A DNA stretch of 6,019 bases from an uncultured Labedella sp. (GTDB lineage Bacteria; Actinomycetota; Actinomycetes; Actinomycetales; Microbacteriaceae): assembly GCA_934636065.1 (NCBI GenBank), contig CAKTZW010000124.1, positions 1 to 6,019 on the forward strand. Reading direction: 5' to 3'. Below, in pieces: positions 1 through 4,783 of this stretch. Both the position numbers and the translations under genes were made by a program. Position 1 is the stretch's first letter, and each line of letters starts with the position of its first letter. The notes under the pieces were generated by a model. The model was not told the DNA's origin. It ran no database searches and was given only the letters and a program-made list of their open reading frames with translations.

Positions 1-729
1 GAGCAGCGCCGCGAGCGCCGCTCCGAGGGCGAAGGGCCCGAAGCTGACCCGACTCACGCCCAGTTCGGCGAGCCGGGCGAGCGGAACGGCACCGGGATGG
101 CCGATCACGGAGATCGGCCCGCGCACCTCGGCGATGGCACGCTCGACGAGCTCCTCCGTCGACAAGCCGAGGAAGAAGACGACGTCGGCACCGGCGTCCA
201 GATAGGCGTTCGCGCGTGCGACGGCGTCGCCCCACTCCCCTCCCCCCGCGAGGGTGTCGACGCGAGCGTTGATGACGAGCGGAACACCGGCGTCGTCCGC
301 GCCCGCGCGTGCCGCGGCGACCCGAGAGGCGGCCACGTCGAGCGGGAAGGTCGGCGCCTTCTCCGCTCCGACGCTGTCCTCGATGTTGATGCCGACGGCC
401 TCGGTCTCGCGGAGGAGCCGCGCGACGTTCGCACGGACGCCCTCGGCGTCCTCGGCATAGCCCTTCTCGAAGTCCGCCGTGACGGGCAGGTCGACGGCCG
501 CGGCGATCCGGCGGATCGAGTCGAGGGCCTCCTCGAGGGGGATCCCCTCGCCGTCCTCGAAACCGCGCGCGTTGGAGACGGAGTGGCTCGCGCTCGCGAT
601 CGCGCGGACGCCGGGCGTGCGCGCGACCGTCGTCGCGCTGATCGCGTCCCACACGTTCGTGAGGATGAGGGGGTCGCCGGGGACGTGGAGCGAGCGGAGG
701 AGCTCCGCCTTCTCGATCTGAGTGGTCAT
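1..729 (-). CDS. PEP mutase / isocitrate lyase superfamily protein (3' end cut by window edge)
   Basis: The reading frame starts at an ATG (complement of 727-729) and stays open for 243 codons to the left edge, so the C-terminus is missing. The predicted protein shows the superfamily's TIM-barrel landmarks: LTNVWDAISA near residues 23-32, the first metal-site region TADFEKGY at 84-91, INIEDS at 114-119 and INARVD at 153-158. Members bind Mg2+ and make or break C-C or C-P bonds next to a carboxylate in small 2-oxo or hydroxy acids. The KKCGH/KRCGH catalytic loop of isocitrate and methylisocitrate lyases is absent, so those two activities are unlikely. The substrate cannot be told from sequence. 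The start lies 4 bases after the tilS stop and has no evident ribosome site, which points to co-transcription and translational coupling. Family assignment is firm; function is open. Confidence 0.88.
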   Translation of the reverse strand, partial: MTTQIEKAELLRSLHVPGDPLILTNVWDAISATTVARTPGVRAIASASHSVSNARGFEDGEGIPLEEALDSIRRIAAAVDLPVTADFEKGYAEDAEGVRANVARLLRETEAVGINIEDSVGAEKAPTFPLDVAASRVAAARAGADDAGVPLVINARVDTLAGGGEWGDAVARANAYLDAGADVVFFLGLSTEELVERAIAEVRGPISVIGHPGAVPLARLAELGVSRVSFGPFALGAALAALL

Positions 730-733
730 GCCG

Positions 734-1789
734 TCAGTGTGACACCGCGGCGGAGGATGCGAAATGCAGTCGACCGCCGTTGCGCGTGACCCTGATGCCG
801 GGTACGTCGACCGGGCCCTGTCCCCTCCACTCCGTCACGAGGGCGGCGATCGCGAGGGTGTGGGCTCGCGAGAGCGATGAGCCGAACTCGCTCCGGGCGA
901 CGAGCCTGATGATCCGGTTGCGGATCGCCGCCGGGTTCGCGGCGAGCGGTCCCACGTCGACCGACAGGCCGGCCTCGGCGGGCTCGCAGATCTCCTCGAT
1001 GAACTCCTCGATGATCTCGTCGAAGGCCTCGGCGTCCTCGCGCGCCTGGTCGGCCGTTCGCGCGAGCGCCTCCGCGACCCCGGGCCCGAGCTCGGCCTCG
1101 AGCACGGGCAGGACGCGGTGACGGACGCGCACGCGGGCGAACGACGGGTCGTCGTTGTGAGGGTCCTCCCACACGTCGAGCCCGAGCTCCTCCACCGCCG
1201 CGCGCGTGTCGAGCCGTCGGATTCCGAGGAACGGCCGGACGAGTCGGCCCGTCGCCTCCGCCATCCCCTTGAGGCTGCCGACACCGGAGCCACGCGCGAG
1301 CCCCAGCAGCACGGTCTCGGCCTGATCGTCGAGCGTGTGGCCGAGGAGCACGGCGGATGCGCCTTCGCTGCGCGCCGCGTCGTCGAGGGCGGCGTACCGC
1401 GCGGCGCGGGCGGCGGCCTCCGGCCCGCCCTCCGACCCGACCGAGGCGCTCACGACGCGGGCCTCCCCCCCGAAGGAGCGGACCATGTCCGCGGCGCGCA
1501 CGGCGACGGACGCAGAGTCGGCCTGCAGTCCGTGGTCGACGACGATGGCGAGCAGGCGGATGCCGAGGACCGGCGCGGCGTGGACGGCCGCGGCGGCGAG
1601 GGCGAGCGAATCGGTCCCCCCGCTCACGGCCACGAGCACGACCGGGCGGTCACCCGCTACGGCCTCGAGCCGGACCGGAGGCGACGAGAGCGCCCTCACG
1701 ATCTCACGCGACAACCGGTGCACCGTCGGCGGGGCGACACGGCGCGCGTCGGCGTCCGGCCGGGGGAAGGAGTCAGCCACGACGCCCAC
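734..1789 (-). CDS. tilS: tRNA(Ile)-lysidine synthetase TilS
   Basis: This 351-residue cytoplasmic enzyme ligates lysine to C34 of tRNA-Ile(CAU) using ATP, changing its decoding from AUG to AUA; it is essential in most bacteria. The N-type ATP pyrophosphatase P-loop SGGTDS is at residues 56-61, followed by VDHGLQ (84-89), GHTLDDQAET (150-159), and the family segment EDPHNDDPSFARVRVRHR (208-225) that resembles DPSN...RNRVR of other TilS proteins. Residues 235-320 are helical, and the C-terminus is short, without an obvious full TilS_C domain, as in many actinobacteria. The start is a GTG at 1787-1789 with GGGAGG 11 bases upstream; a second in-frame GTG three codons in (1778-1780) is an alternative. 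It is divergent from ppa and is followed after 4 bases by a PEP mutase-like gene. In many actinobacteria hpt and ftsH follow tilS; that is not the case immediately here. Confidence 0.95.
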   Translation of the reverse strand: MGVVADSFPRPDADARRVAPPTVHRLSREIVRALSSPPVRLEAVAGDRPVVLVAVSGGTDSLALAAAAVHAAPVLGIRLLAIVVDHGLQADSASVAVRAADMVRSFGGEARVVSASVGSEGGPEAAARAARYAALDDAARSEGASAVLLGHTLDDQAETVLLGLARGSGVGSLKGMAEATGRLVRPFLGIRRLDTRAAVEELGLDVWEDPHNDDPSFARVRVRHRVLPVLEAELGPGVAEALARTADQAREDAEAFDEIIEEFIEEICEPAEAGLSVDVGPLAANPAAIRNRIIRLVARSEFGSSLSRAHTLAIAALVTEWRGQGPVDVPGIRVTRNGGRLHFASSAAVSH

Positions 1790-1800
1790 GCTACTCGACG

Positions 1801-1806
1801 CCTCCC
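1801..1806 (-). promoter_or_regulatory. ribosome binding site of tilS
   Basis: GGGAGG on the minus strand lies 11 bases before the GTG at 1789 and 20 bases before the in-frame GTG at 1780. The first spacing is longish but usable and the second is too long, which favours the upstream GTG as the start. Confidence 0.5.
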
Positions 1807-1811
1807 AGCTT

Positions 1812-1828
1812 TTCTACGCTTCGTAGAA
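1812..1828. repeat. perfect inverted repeat between tilS and ppa (possible operator)
   Basis: Arms TTCTACG and CGTAGAA are perfect 7-base complements around a 3-base spacer CTT. The element sits in the 127-base divergent region, 22 bases from the tilS start and about 90 bases from the ppa start. There is no T-run, so it does not look like a terminator. It could be a dimeric repressor site, but no known consensus is recognised. Confidence 0.45.
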
Positions 1829-1854
1829 CCCGAGGACACGCCGAGGCGATCCGT

Positions 1855-1860
1855 TAGGGT
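1855..1860 (+). promoter_or_regulatory. possible -10 element for ppa
   Basis: TAGGGT fits the loose actinobacterial TANNNT -10 pattern and would start transcription near 1867, giving a leader of about 50 bases. No good -35 hexamer is seen at 16-18 bases upstream, so the call is weak. Confidence 0.25.
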
Positions 1861-1867
1861 TGAGCCG

Positions 1868-1882
1868 CCGGCGCTCCGCCGG
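1868..1882 (+). other. hairpin in the ppa leader
   Basis: CCGGCG and CGCCGG form a perfect 6-pair stem with a CTC loop, ending 20 bases before the ribosome site. No riboswitch family is recognised; it may only stabilise the 5' end of the mRNA. Confidence 0.3.
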
Positions 1883-1902
1883 ACAGACCCCACCGAACCA
1901 GC

Positions 1903-1908
1903 AAGGAG
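1903..1908 (+). promoter_or_regulatory. ribosome binding site fixing the ppa start
   Basis: AAGGAG lies 8 bases before the ATG at 1917, an ideal spacing. It decides between this ATG and an in-frame upstream start near 1860 that would add a non-conserved 19-residue leader. Confidence 0.8.
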
Positions 1909-1916
1909 AGCGCCTC

Positions 1917-2411
1917 ATGGCCGCATACGACGTCGTCGTGGAGATCCCCAAGGGCAGCCGCAACAAGTACGAAGTCGACCACGAGACCGGCCGCGTGTAC
2001 CTCGACCGCGTCCTCTTCACCGCTTTCGTCTACCCCGTCGACTACGGCTACTTCGAGAACACGCTCGGACTCGACGGAGACCCGGTCGACGCGCTCGTCC
2101 TGCTCGAGTACCCGGTCTTCCCGGGCGTCGGGGTCAAGGTCCGCCCTGTCGGCGTCCTCAACATGAGCGACGAGGCGGGCTCGGACGCGAAGATCGTCTG
2201 CGTCCCCCACAAGGACCCGCGCTGGAGCCACATCCAGGACCTCTCGGACGTGTCGGAGCAGACGCGCAACGAGATCGAGCACTTCTTCACCCGGTACAAG
2301 GACCTCGAGCCCGGCAAGTGGGTCAAGATCGAGGGCTGGGGCGACGCAGCCGAGGCCGAGCAGATCGTTCAGGCCGGATTCGCGAAGCTCGAGGCCGAGG
2401 GCTCGCACTGA
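1917..2411 (+). CDS. ppa: inorganic pyrophosphatase, family I (soluble)
   Basis: This 164-residue enzyme hydrolyses pyrophosphate to two phosphates in the cytoplasm and so pulls forward nucleic acid, aminoacyl-tRNA and other nucleotide-releasing reactions. It is a Mg2+-dependent family I enzyme. The protein begins [19 protein letters not shown], and the family signature DGDPVDA is at residues 53-59, supplying D53, D55 and D58. Further expected active-site positions are present: E19, K17, D85, D90, K92, and Y127-K128. The length is normal for the bacterial small-subunit form. The start is set by AAGGAG 8 bases upstream. The gene is divergent from tilS and convergent with the M23 peptidase gene, and it is followed by a shared hairpin terminator, so it is probably transcribed alone. 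No anomalies are seen. Confidence 0.97.
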   Translation: MAAYDVVVEIPKGSRNKYEVDHETGRVYLDRVLFTAFVYPVDYGYFENTLGLDGDPVDALVLLEYPVFPGVGVKVRPVGVLNMSDEAGSDAKIVCVPHKDPRWSHIQDLSDVSEQTRNEIEHFFTRYKDLEPGKWVKIEGWGDAAEAEQIVQAGFAKLEAEGSH

Positions 2412-2426
2412 GCAGACCACCGCGAC

Positions 2427-2470
2427 CGAGACGGGCGCCGCACTCCCTCAGGAGCGCGGCGCCCGTCTCG
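2427..2470. terminator. bidirectional hairpin terminator between ppa and the M23 gene
   Basis: Bases 2427-2441 pair perfectly with 2456-2470 (15 pairs, very GC-rich) around a 14-base loop that itself contains CTCC/GGAG. It begins 15 bases after the ppa stop and ends 22 bases before the stop of the convergent M23 gene, so it can serve both. It lacks a U-run, as is common for high-GC actinobacterial terminators. Confidence 0.8.
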
Positions 2471-2492
2471 TCGGTGAGCGGAGCGGGTCCGA

Positions 2493-3857
2493 TCAGAGGG
2501 AGATGCCGCGGTCCCTCATGAAGGACACCGGGTTGTAGGCGACGCCGTTGACGCGCGTCTCGAAGTGGACGTGCGGTCCCGTCGAGTTGCCCGTGCTGCC
2601 CATGGCCGCGATGTACTGACCCGCGCTCACCCGCTGCCCGTAGCGCACGGCGATCCCACCCTGGCGGATGTGCCCGTACGCCGTGGTGATCCCGCCGGAG
2701 TGGGAGATGCGGATGAAGTTGCCGTAGCCGCCGTTCGCTCCCGCGTACGTGACGACACCGGATGACGCGGCATAGAGAGGCGTCCCCGACCCGTTGGCGA
2801 TGTCGACGCCCGGGTGGTTCGTGCTTCCGACTCCGCCGGGGCTGTTGCGACGCCCGAAGCCGGAGCTGATCCACCCGGACGCGGGACGTGCCCATCCGCC
2901 GATGGTTCCGCCACCACCGCCGCCGCCGCCGCCGCCACCGCCGCCTCCACCGCCGCCGCCCTTGTTGGCGTTCTTGGCGGCCTCGGCGGCTGCCGCGGCG
3001 GCGGCCGCAGCGGCAGCAGCGGCTGCGGCCTCGCGGCGCTTGCGCTCCTCCTCGACGCCCTTCTTGTAGCCGTCGACGGTCTTCGCCGTCGTGTCCTGGA
3101 GGGCGGCGAGCTGGGCCTCCAGCTCGACCTTCTTGTCCTGCGACTCCTGGAGGGCCGACACCGCCGCGTCGGCCGCCGCCTGCGCCGCGACCATGGCCTC
3201 TTCCGCGAGTCCCCTGAGCCGCTCGCGCTCCTCACGCGCGGACGACGCCTGGTCGCTGAGCGACTGCGCCGTGTTGCGGGCGTTCACCGCCTGGTCGTAG
3301 ACCGACTTGTTGTGCTCGAGCAGCTTGCTCATCGTCCCGAGGGCGCCGAGCAGGGCGTCGGGACTCGCCGAGGAGTCGAAGAAGAGGCTGAGGGAGACGT
3401 CGCTTCCTCCGCTTCGATACAGCTGCGCGGCGACCTGCCCGGCCTTCGCGATGGACTCGTCGGCCTCGACCTTCTTGTCGTCGGCCTGAGTCTGCAGCGA
3501 CTCCGCGCGGACCACCGCGTCGTCGAAGGCCTGCTGGGCCTCGAAGTACTCCTGCCCCTTCAGCTCGGCTTCCGCTTGCGTCGCGGCGACCTCGGCCTCG
3601 AGGCCGGAGATGAGGGACTTGATGTTCGCAACCTGCGCAGCCGCGTCGGCCTGGTTCTTCTTCGCCTTCTGGACGTCGTCCCACGAGGGGTACTTCGCCG
3701 CCCAGGCCGGCGTCACTCCCGCGGCCACCCCGGCGGCGGCGAAGACGCCGACCGCCCCGAGCGCGAGCACCTGACGACGGGTCGCGTCGCCCGTCCGGTC
3801 GCGGCGGGACCGCCAGCGGAACACGCTGCCGCGCTTCGACTTCTTCGCTTCGGACAT
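2493..3857 (-). CDS. secreted M23 (LytM-type) peptidoglycan endopeptidase with coiled-coil domain
   Basis: The 454-residue protein should cut peptide cross-links in the cell wall outside the membrane. An N-terminal signal carries a twin-arginine-like motif TRRQVL (26-31), a hydrophobic stretch (30-48) and a likely AWA cleavage site after residue 53. Residues 61-145 and 186-276 are charged, heptad-like helices separated by a Ser/Leu/Gly-rich turn (149-184), the layout of the coiled-coil hairpin in FtsEX-activated hydrolases such as RipC and CwlO. A linker of 15 Ala (277-291) and 18 Gly (300-317) leads to the M23 domain (about 320-445), with zinc ligands H348, D352 and H431 plus H396 and H429. 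The site is intact, so it should be active, unlike EnvC. The start ATG (3855-3857) has GGGGA a few bases upstream. It is convergent with ppa. A partnership with FtsEX is inference; ftsEX is not in the window. Confidence 0.93.
   Translation of the reverse strand: MSEAKKSKRGSVFRWRSRRDRTGDATRRQVLALGAVGVFAAAGVAAGVTPAWAAKYPSWDDVQKAKKNQADAAAQVANIKSLISGLEAEVAATQAEAELKGQEYFEAQQAFDDAVVRAESLQTQADDKKVEADESIAKAGQVAAQLYRSGGSDVSLSLFFDSSASPDALLGALGTMSKLLEHNKSVYDQAVNARNTAQSLSDQASSAREERERLRGLAEEAMVAAQAAADAAVSALQESQDKKVELEAQLAALQDTTAKTVDGYKKGVEEERKRREAAAAAAAAAAAAAAAEAAKNANKGGGGGGGGGGGGGGGGGGTIGGWARPASGWISSGFGRRNSPGGVGSTNHPGVDIANGSGTPLYAASSGVVTYAGANGGYGNFIRISHSGGITTAYGHIRQGGIAVRYGQRVSAGQYIAAMGSTGNSTGPHVHFETRVNGVAYNPVSFMRDRGISL
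2907..3047. repeat. low-complexity GCC/GCN tracts encoding poly-Gly and poly-Ala
   Basis: On the plus strand this is a run of mostly GCC/ACC triplets (18 glycine codons on the minus strand, including six GCC in a row), then GGC/GCN triplets (15 alanine codons). Slippage by whole triplets would keep frame, so linker length could vary between strains. Confidence 0.75.
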
Positions 3858-3875
3858 CAGATTCCCCGGCCGCTT

Positions 3876-3890
3876 TCACATCAGTCACAT
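3876..3890. promoter_or_regulatory. 9-base-period direct repeat upstream of the M23 gene
   Basis: TCACAT occurs twice, separated by CAG (3876-3881 and 3885-3890), so each 9-base unit reads TTCACATCA then GTCACATGA on the plus strand. The second unit contains the GTCACA core that I recall for the MtrA response regulator in mycobacteria, whose targets include cell-wall hydrolases. The recall is unverified, and the site lies only 19-33 bases from the start codon. Confidence 0.35.
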
Positions 3891-3896
3891 GAACAA

Positions 3897-3916
3897 CATC
3901 GTTAACAGTAACGATG
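3897..3916. repeat. inverted repeat upstream of the M23 gene
   Basis: Arms CATCGTTA and TAACGATG are perfect 8-base complements around ACAG. The element is notably AT-rich for this genome and lies 40-59 bases before the M23 start, a typical operator position. No T-run follows on either strand. Confidence 0.5.
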
Positions 3917-3938
3917 GGGGCCGTCATGACCAGCCCCC
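3916..3938. repeat. GC-rich hairpin enclosing the palindrome GTCATGAC
   Basis: GGGGGC (3916-3921) pairs with GCCCCC (3933-3938). The loop holds the perfect 8-base palindrome GTCATGAC (3923-3930). It directly abuts the preceding inverted repeat. Its role is unknown; it could be a protein site or leader structure for the minus-strand M23 transcript. Confidence 0.35.
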
Positions 3939-4060
3939 GATCGCGTGGCGCTCGCGTCGTCGGGCTCGAATCTAGACCTGACTCTCCGCGGTGGGCGGGA
4001 CATCTCGTGGCACGTCGGAAGTCCGCCGCGTGCGTCGCGTCGCTCCGGAGCGCAGCCGTT

Positions 4061-4089
4061 TTGGCATTTCCCCCCTTCACCCGTATGCT
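4061..4089 (+). promoter_or_regulatory. sigma-70-type promoter of the tRNA-Glu cluster
   Basis: TTGGCA (4061-4066) matches the -35 consensus at five of six positions. It is separated by exactly 17 bases from TATGCT (4084-4089), a fair -10. Transcription would begin near 4096, about 29 bases before the mature tRNA-Glu 5' end. Confidence 0.6.
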
Positions 4090-4107
4090 TGTACGCCGGT
4101 AGCCCTT

Positions 4108-4121
4108 GAGCTTTCGAGCTC
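4108..4121 (+). other. UUCG tetraloop hairpin in the tRNA-Glu leader
   Basis: GAGCT and AGCTC form a 5-pair stem capped by TTCG, three bases before the mature tRNA. It probably lies in the 5' leader removed by RNase P. Confidence 0.4.
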
Positions 4122-4124
4122 GTC

Positions 4125-4197
4125 GGCCCCATCGTTTAGTGGCCTAGGACACCGCCCTTTCACGGCGGCAGCACGGGTTCGAATCCCGTTGGGGTCA
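4125..4197 (+). tRNA. tRNA-Glu (anticodon TTC)
   Basis: A full 73-base cloverleaf is visible. The acceptor GGCCCCA pairs with TGGGGTC (with a G2-U71 wobble), the anticodon stem CCGCC/GGCGG carries the loop CTTTCAC with anticodon TTC at 4159-4161, and the T arm ACGGG/CCCGT has a standard TTCGAAT loop. The discriminator is A. CCA is not encoded, so it must be added by nucleotidyltransferase. It reads GAA and GAG codons by wobble. Confidence 0.97.
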
Positions 4198-4225
4198 CGT
4201 GTCCAGGCACGGAGACGGTTACCGG

Positions 4226-4231
4226 TACAAT
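4226..4231 (+). promoter_or_regulatory. possible -10 element before tRNA-Asp
   Basis: TACAAT matches the -10 consensus at five of six positions and lies 31 bases upstream of mature tRNA-Asp. No TTGACA-like hexamer is found at 16-18 bases upstream. tRNA-Asp may have its own weak promoter or be read from the tRNA-Glu promoter. Confidence 0.35.
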
Positions 4232-4238
4232 TGAAAAC

Positions 4239-4256
4239 GCGGCGTGAGAGCGCCGC
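4239..4256 (+). other. hairpin between tRNA-Glu and tRNA-Asp
   Basis: GCGGCG and CGCCGC form a perfect 6-pair stem with a TGAGAG loop. No T-run follows, so it is more likely a processing or spacer hairpin than a terminator. Confidence 0.35.
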
Positions 4257-4262
4257 ATGCAT

Positions 4263-4339
4263 GGCCCTGTAGCGCAGTTGGTTAGCGTGCCGCCCTGTCA
4301 CGGCGGAGGTCGCGGGTTCAAGTCCCGTCAGGGTCGCCA
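4263..4339 (+). tRNA. tRNA-Asp (anticodon GTC), CCA encoded
   Basis: The 77-base cloverleaf has acceptor GGCCCTG/CAGGGTC, anticodon stem CCGCC/GGCGG with loop CTGTCAC (GTC at 4297-4299), and T arm CGGG/CCCG with a standard TTCAAGT loop. The discriminator is G, as expected for Asp. CCA is encoded at 4337-4339, unlike in its two neighbours. It reads GAC and GAT codons. Confidence 0.97.
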
Positions 4340-4348
4340 TGGTGAGGG

Positions 4349-4375
4349 ACCCTTCCGAATACGGGAGGGTTTCTT
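4349..4375 (+). terminator. Rho-independent terminator after tRNA-Asp
   Basis: ACCCTTCC (4349-4356) pairs with GGGAGGGT (4363-4370), including one G-U pair, around a GAATAC loop, and is followed by TTCTT. It starts 9 bases after tRNA-Asp and implies that tRNA-Phe has a separate promoter or depends on read-through. Confidence 0.7.
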
Positions 4376-4414
4376 ACCAGTGGGACCGTTCCATCGAACT
4401 TGTGTTGTCCCTTC

Positions 4415-4487
4415 GGCTCTGTAGCTCAGTTGGTAGAGCGCACGACTGAAAATCGTGAGGTCACGGGATCGACGCCCGTCGGAGCCA
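4415..4487 (+). tRNA. tRNA-Phe (anticodon GAA)
   Basis: The 73-base cloverleaf has acceptor GGCTCTG/CGGAGCC (one G-U pair), a normal D arm, anticodon stem CACGA/TCGTG with loop CTGAAAA (GAA at 4448-4450), and T stem ACGGG/CCCGT. The T loop reads ATCGACG, with A instead of the nearly universal T at position 54 (base 4468). The discriminator is A and CCA is not encoded (CCG follows). It reads TTC and TTT codons. A terminator follows at once. Confidence 0.95.
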
Positions 4488-4492
4488 CCGAT

Positions 4493-4530
4493 CCCCCGCC
4501 GAGCCTCGTGCCGGTGGGGGTTTCCGTTTT
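4493..4530 (+). terminator. Rho-independent terminator after tRNA-Phe
   Basis: CCCCCGCC (4493-4500) pairs with GGTGGGGG (4513-4520) across a 12-base loop, with one G-U pair, and is followed by TTTCCGTTTT. It begins 5 bases after the tRNA. Confidence 0.8.
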
Positions 4531-4686
4531 CTGCGGCTTTTCGGCGGGTTGTCCCCCTTTTTGCCGACACGATGGCGCTTGCGCGGAGATCGCTAGTTCA
4601 GCTAGCTTTCAAATCAGATGGTTCATCCCCGTCGCCGGCACGAGATCGTATCGCCGCCGAGAGCGCAGGGCACCATCCATTCGGGA
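4531..4686 (+). other. non-coding stretch, possible small RNA ending at the 4687-4728 terminator
   Basis: No convincing protein gene is seen on either strand. A locally AT-rich part (about 4590-4625) carries a small hairpin, GCTAG (4592-4596) and CTAGC (4602-4606). A weak promoter-like pair, TTGCGC (4579-4584) and TAGCTT (4603-4608, 18-base spacer), could start a transcript ending at the downstream terminator. No RNA family is recognised, and this is inference from the terminator alone. Confidence 0.25.
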
Positions 4687-4728
4687 GATAGAGGGTCGGT
4701 GTTCGGGTCACCGGCCCTCTATCGTTTT
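4687..4728 (+). terminator. strong orphan Rho-independent terminator
   Basis: Bases 4687-4701 pair with 4709-4723 over 15 pairs (one G-U) around a 7-base loop, followed by GTTTTCT. The T-run orients it to the plus strand, yet the nearest plus-strand gene, tRNA-Phe, already has its own terminator about 160 bases earlier. It could also act for the minus-strand gene at 4784-5098. Confidence 0.75.
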
Positions 4729-4742
4729 CTCCGGGCATGACG

Positions 4743-4763
4743 GATCGTCCGATGCGGACGATC
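4743..4763. terminator. perfect hairpin downstream of the small minus-strand gene
   Basis: GATCGTCC and GGACGATC form an 8-pair stem around a 5-base loop, 20 bases past the stop of the gene ending at 4784. There is no U-run on either side, so it would be a U-less actinobacterial-type terminator for that gene, or an operator-like site. Confidence 0.4.
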
Positions 4764-4783
4764 TCTCGCACCGCGGACGGAGC

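Noticed and set aside
97..789. Long plus-strand open frame (230 codons) opposite the PEP mutase-like and tilS genes
   Set aside because: Arg/Asp-rich product with no family features; it is the antisense shadow of two minus-strand genes with clear family motifs.
1860..1916. Upstream in-frame start of ppa adding 19 residues
   Set aside because: The ideal AAGGAG site at 1903-1908 and the family N-terminus ([10 protein letters not shown]) support the ATG at 1917.
1118..2521. 467-codon plus-strand frame across tilS and ppa
   Set aside because: It is antisense to tilS and out of frame with the real ppa; long spurious frames are expected at this GC content.
2814..3905. 363-codon plus-strand frame opposite the M23 gene
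   Set aside because: Low-complexity Arg/Leu/Gly-rich product antisense to a gene with signal peptide, coiled coil and an intact M23 active site.
3858..4060. Possible ydaO-type (c-di-AMP) riboswitch upstream of the M23 gene, as seen for some actinobacterial wall hydrolases
   Set aside because: I looked for the conserved blocks on the minus strand and did not find them; only short repeats are present.
4583..4650. tRNA-like pieces (TAGTTCAGCTAG and GGTTCATCCCC) after the tRNA cluster
   Set aside because: No acceptor or T stem can be paired and no cloverleaf forms, so neither a tRNA nor a clear pseudo-tRNA can be called.
4415..4783. tRNA-Phe as an integration site for a mobile element
   Set aside because: No repeat of the tRNA 3' end, integrase or foreign gene is seen within the window downstream of it.
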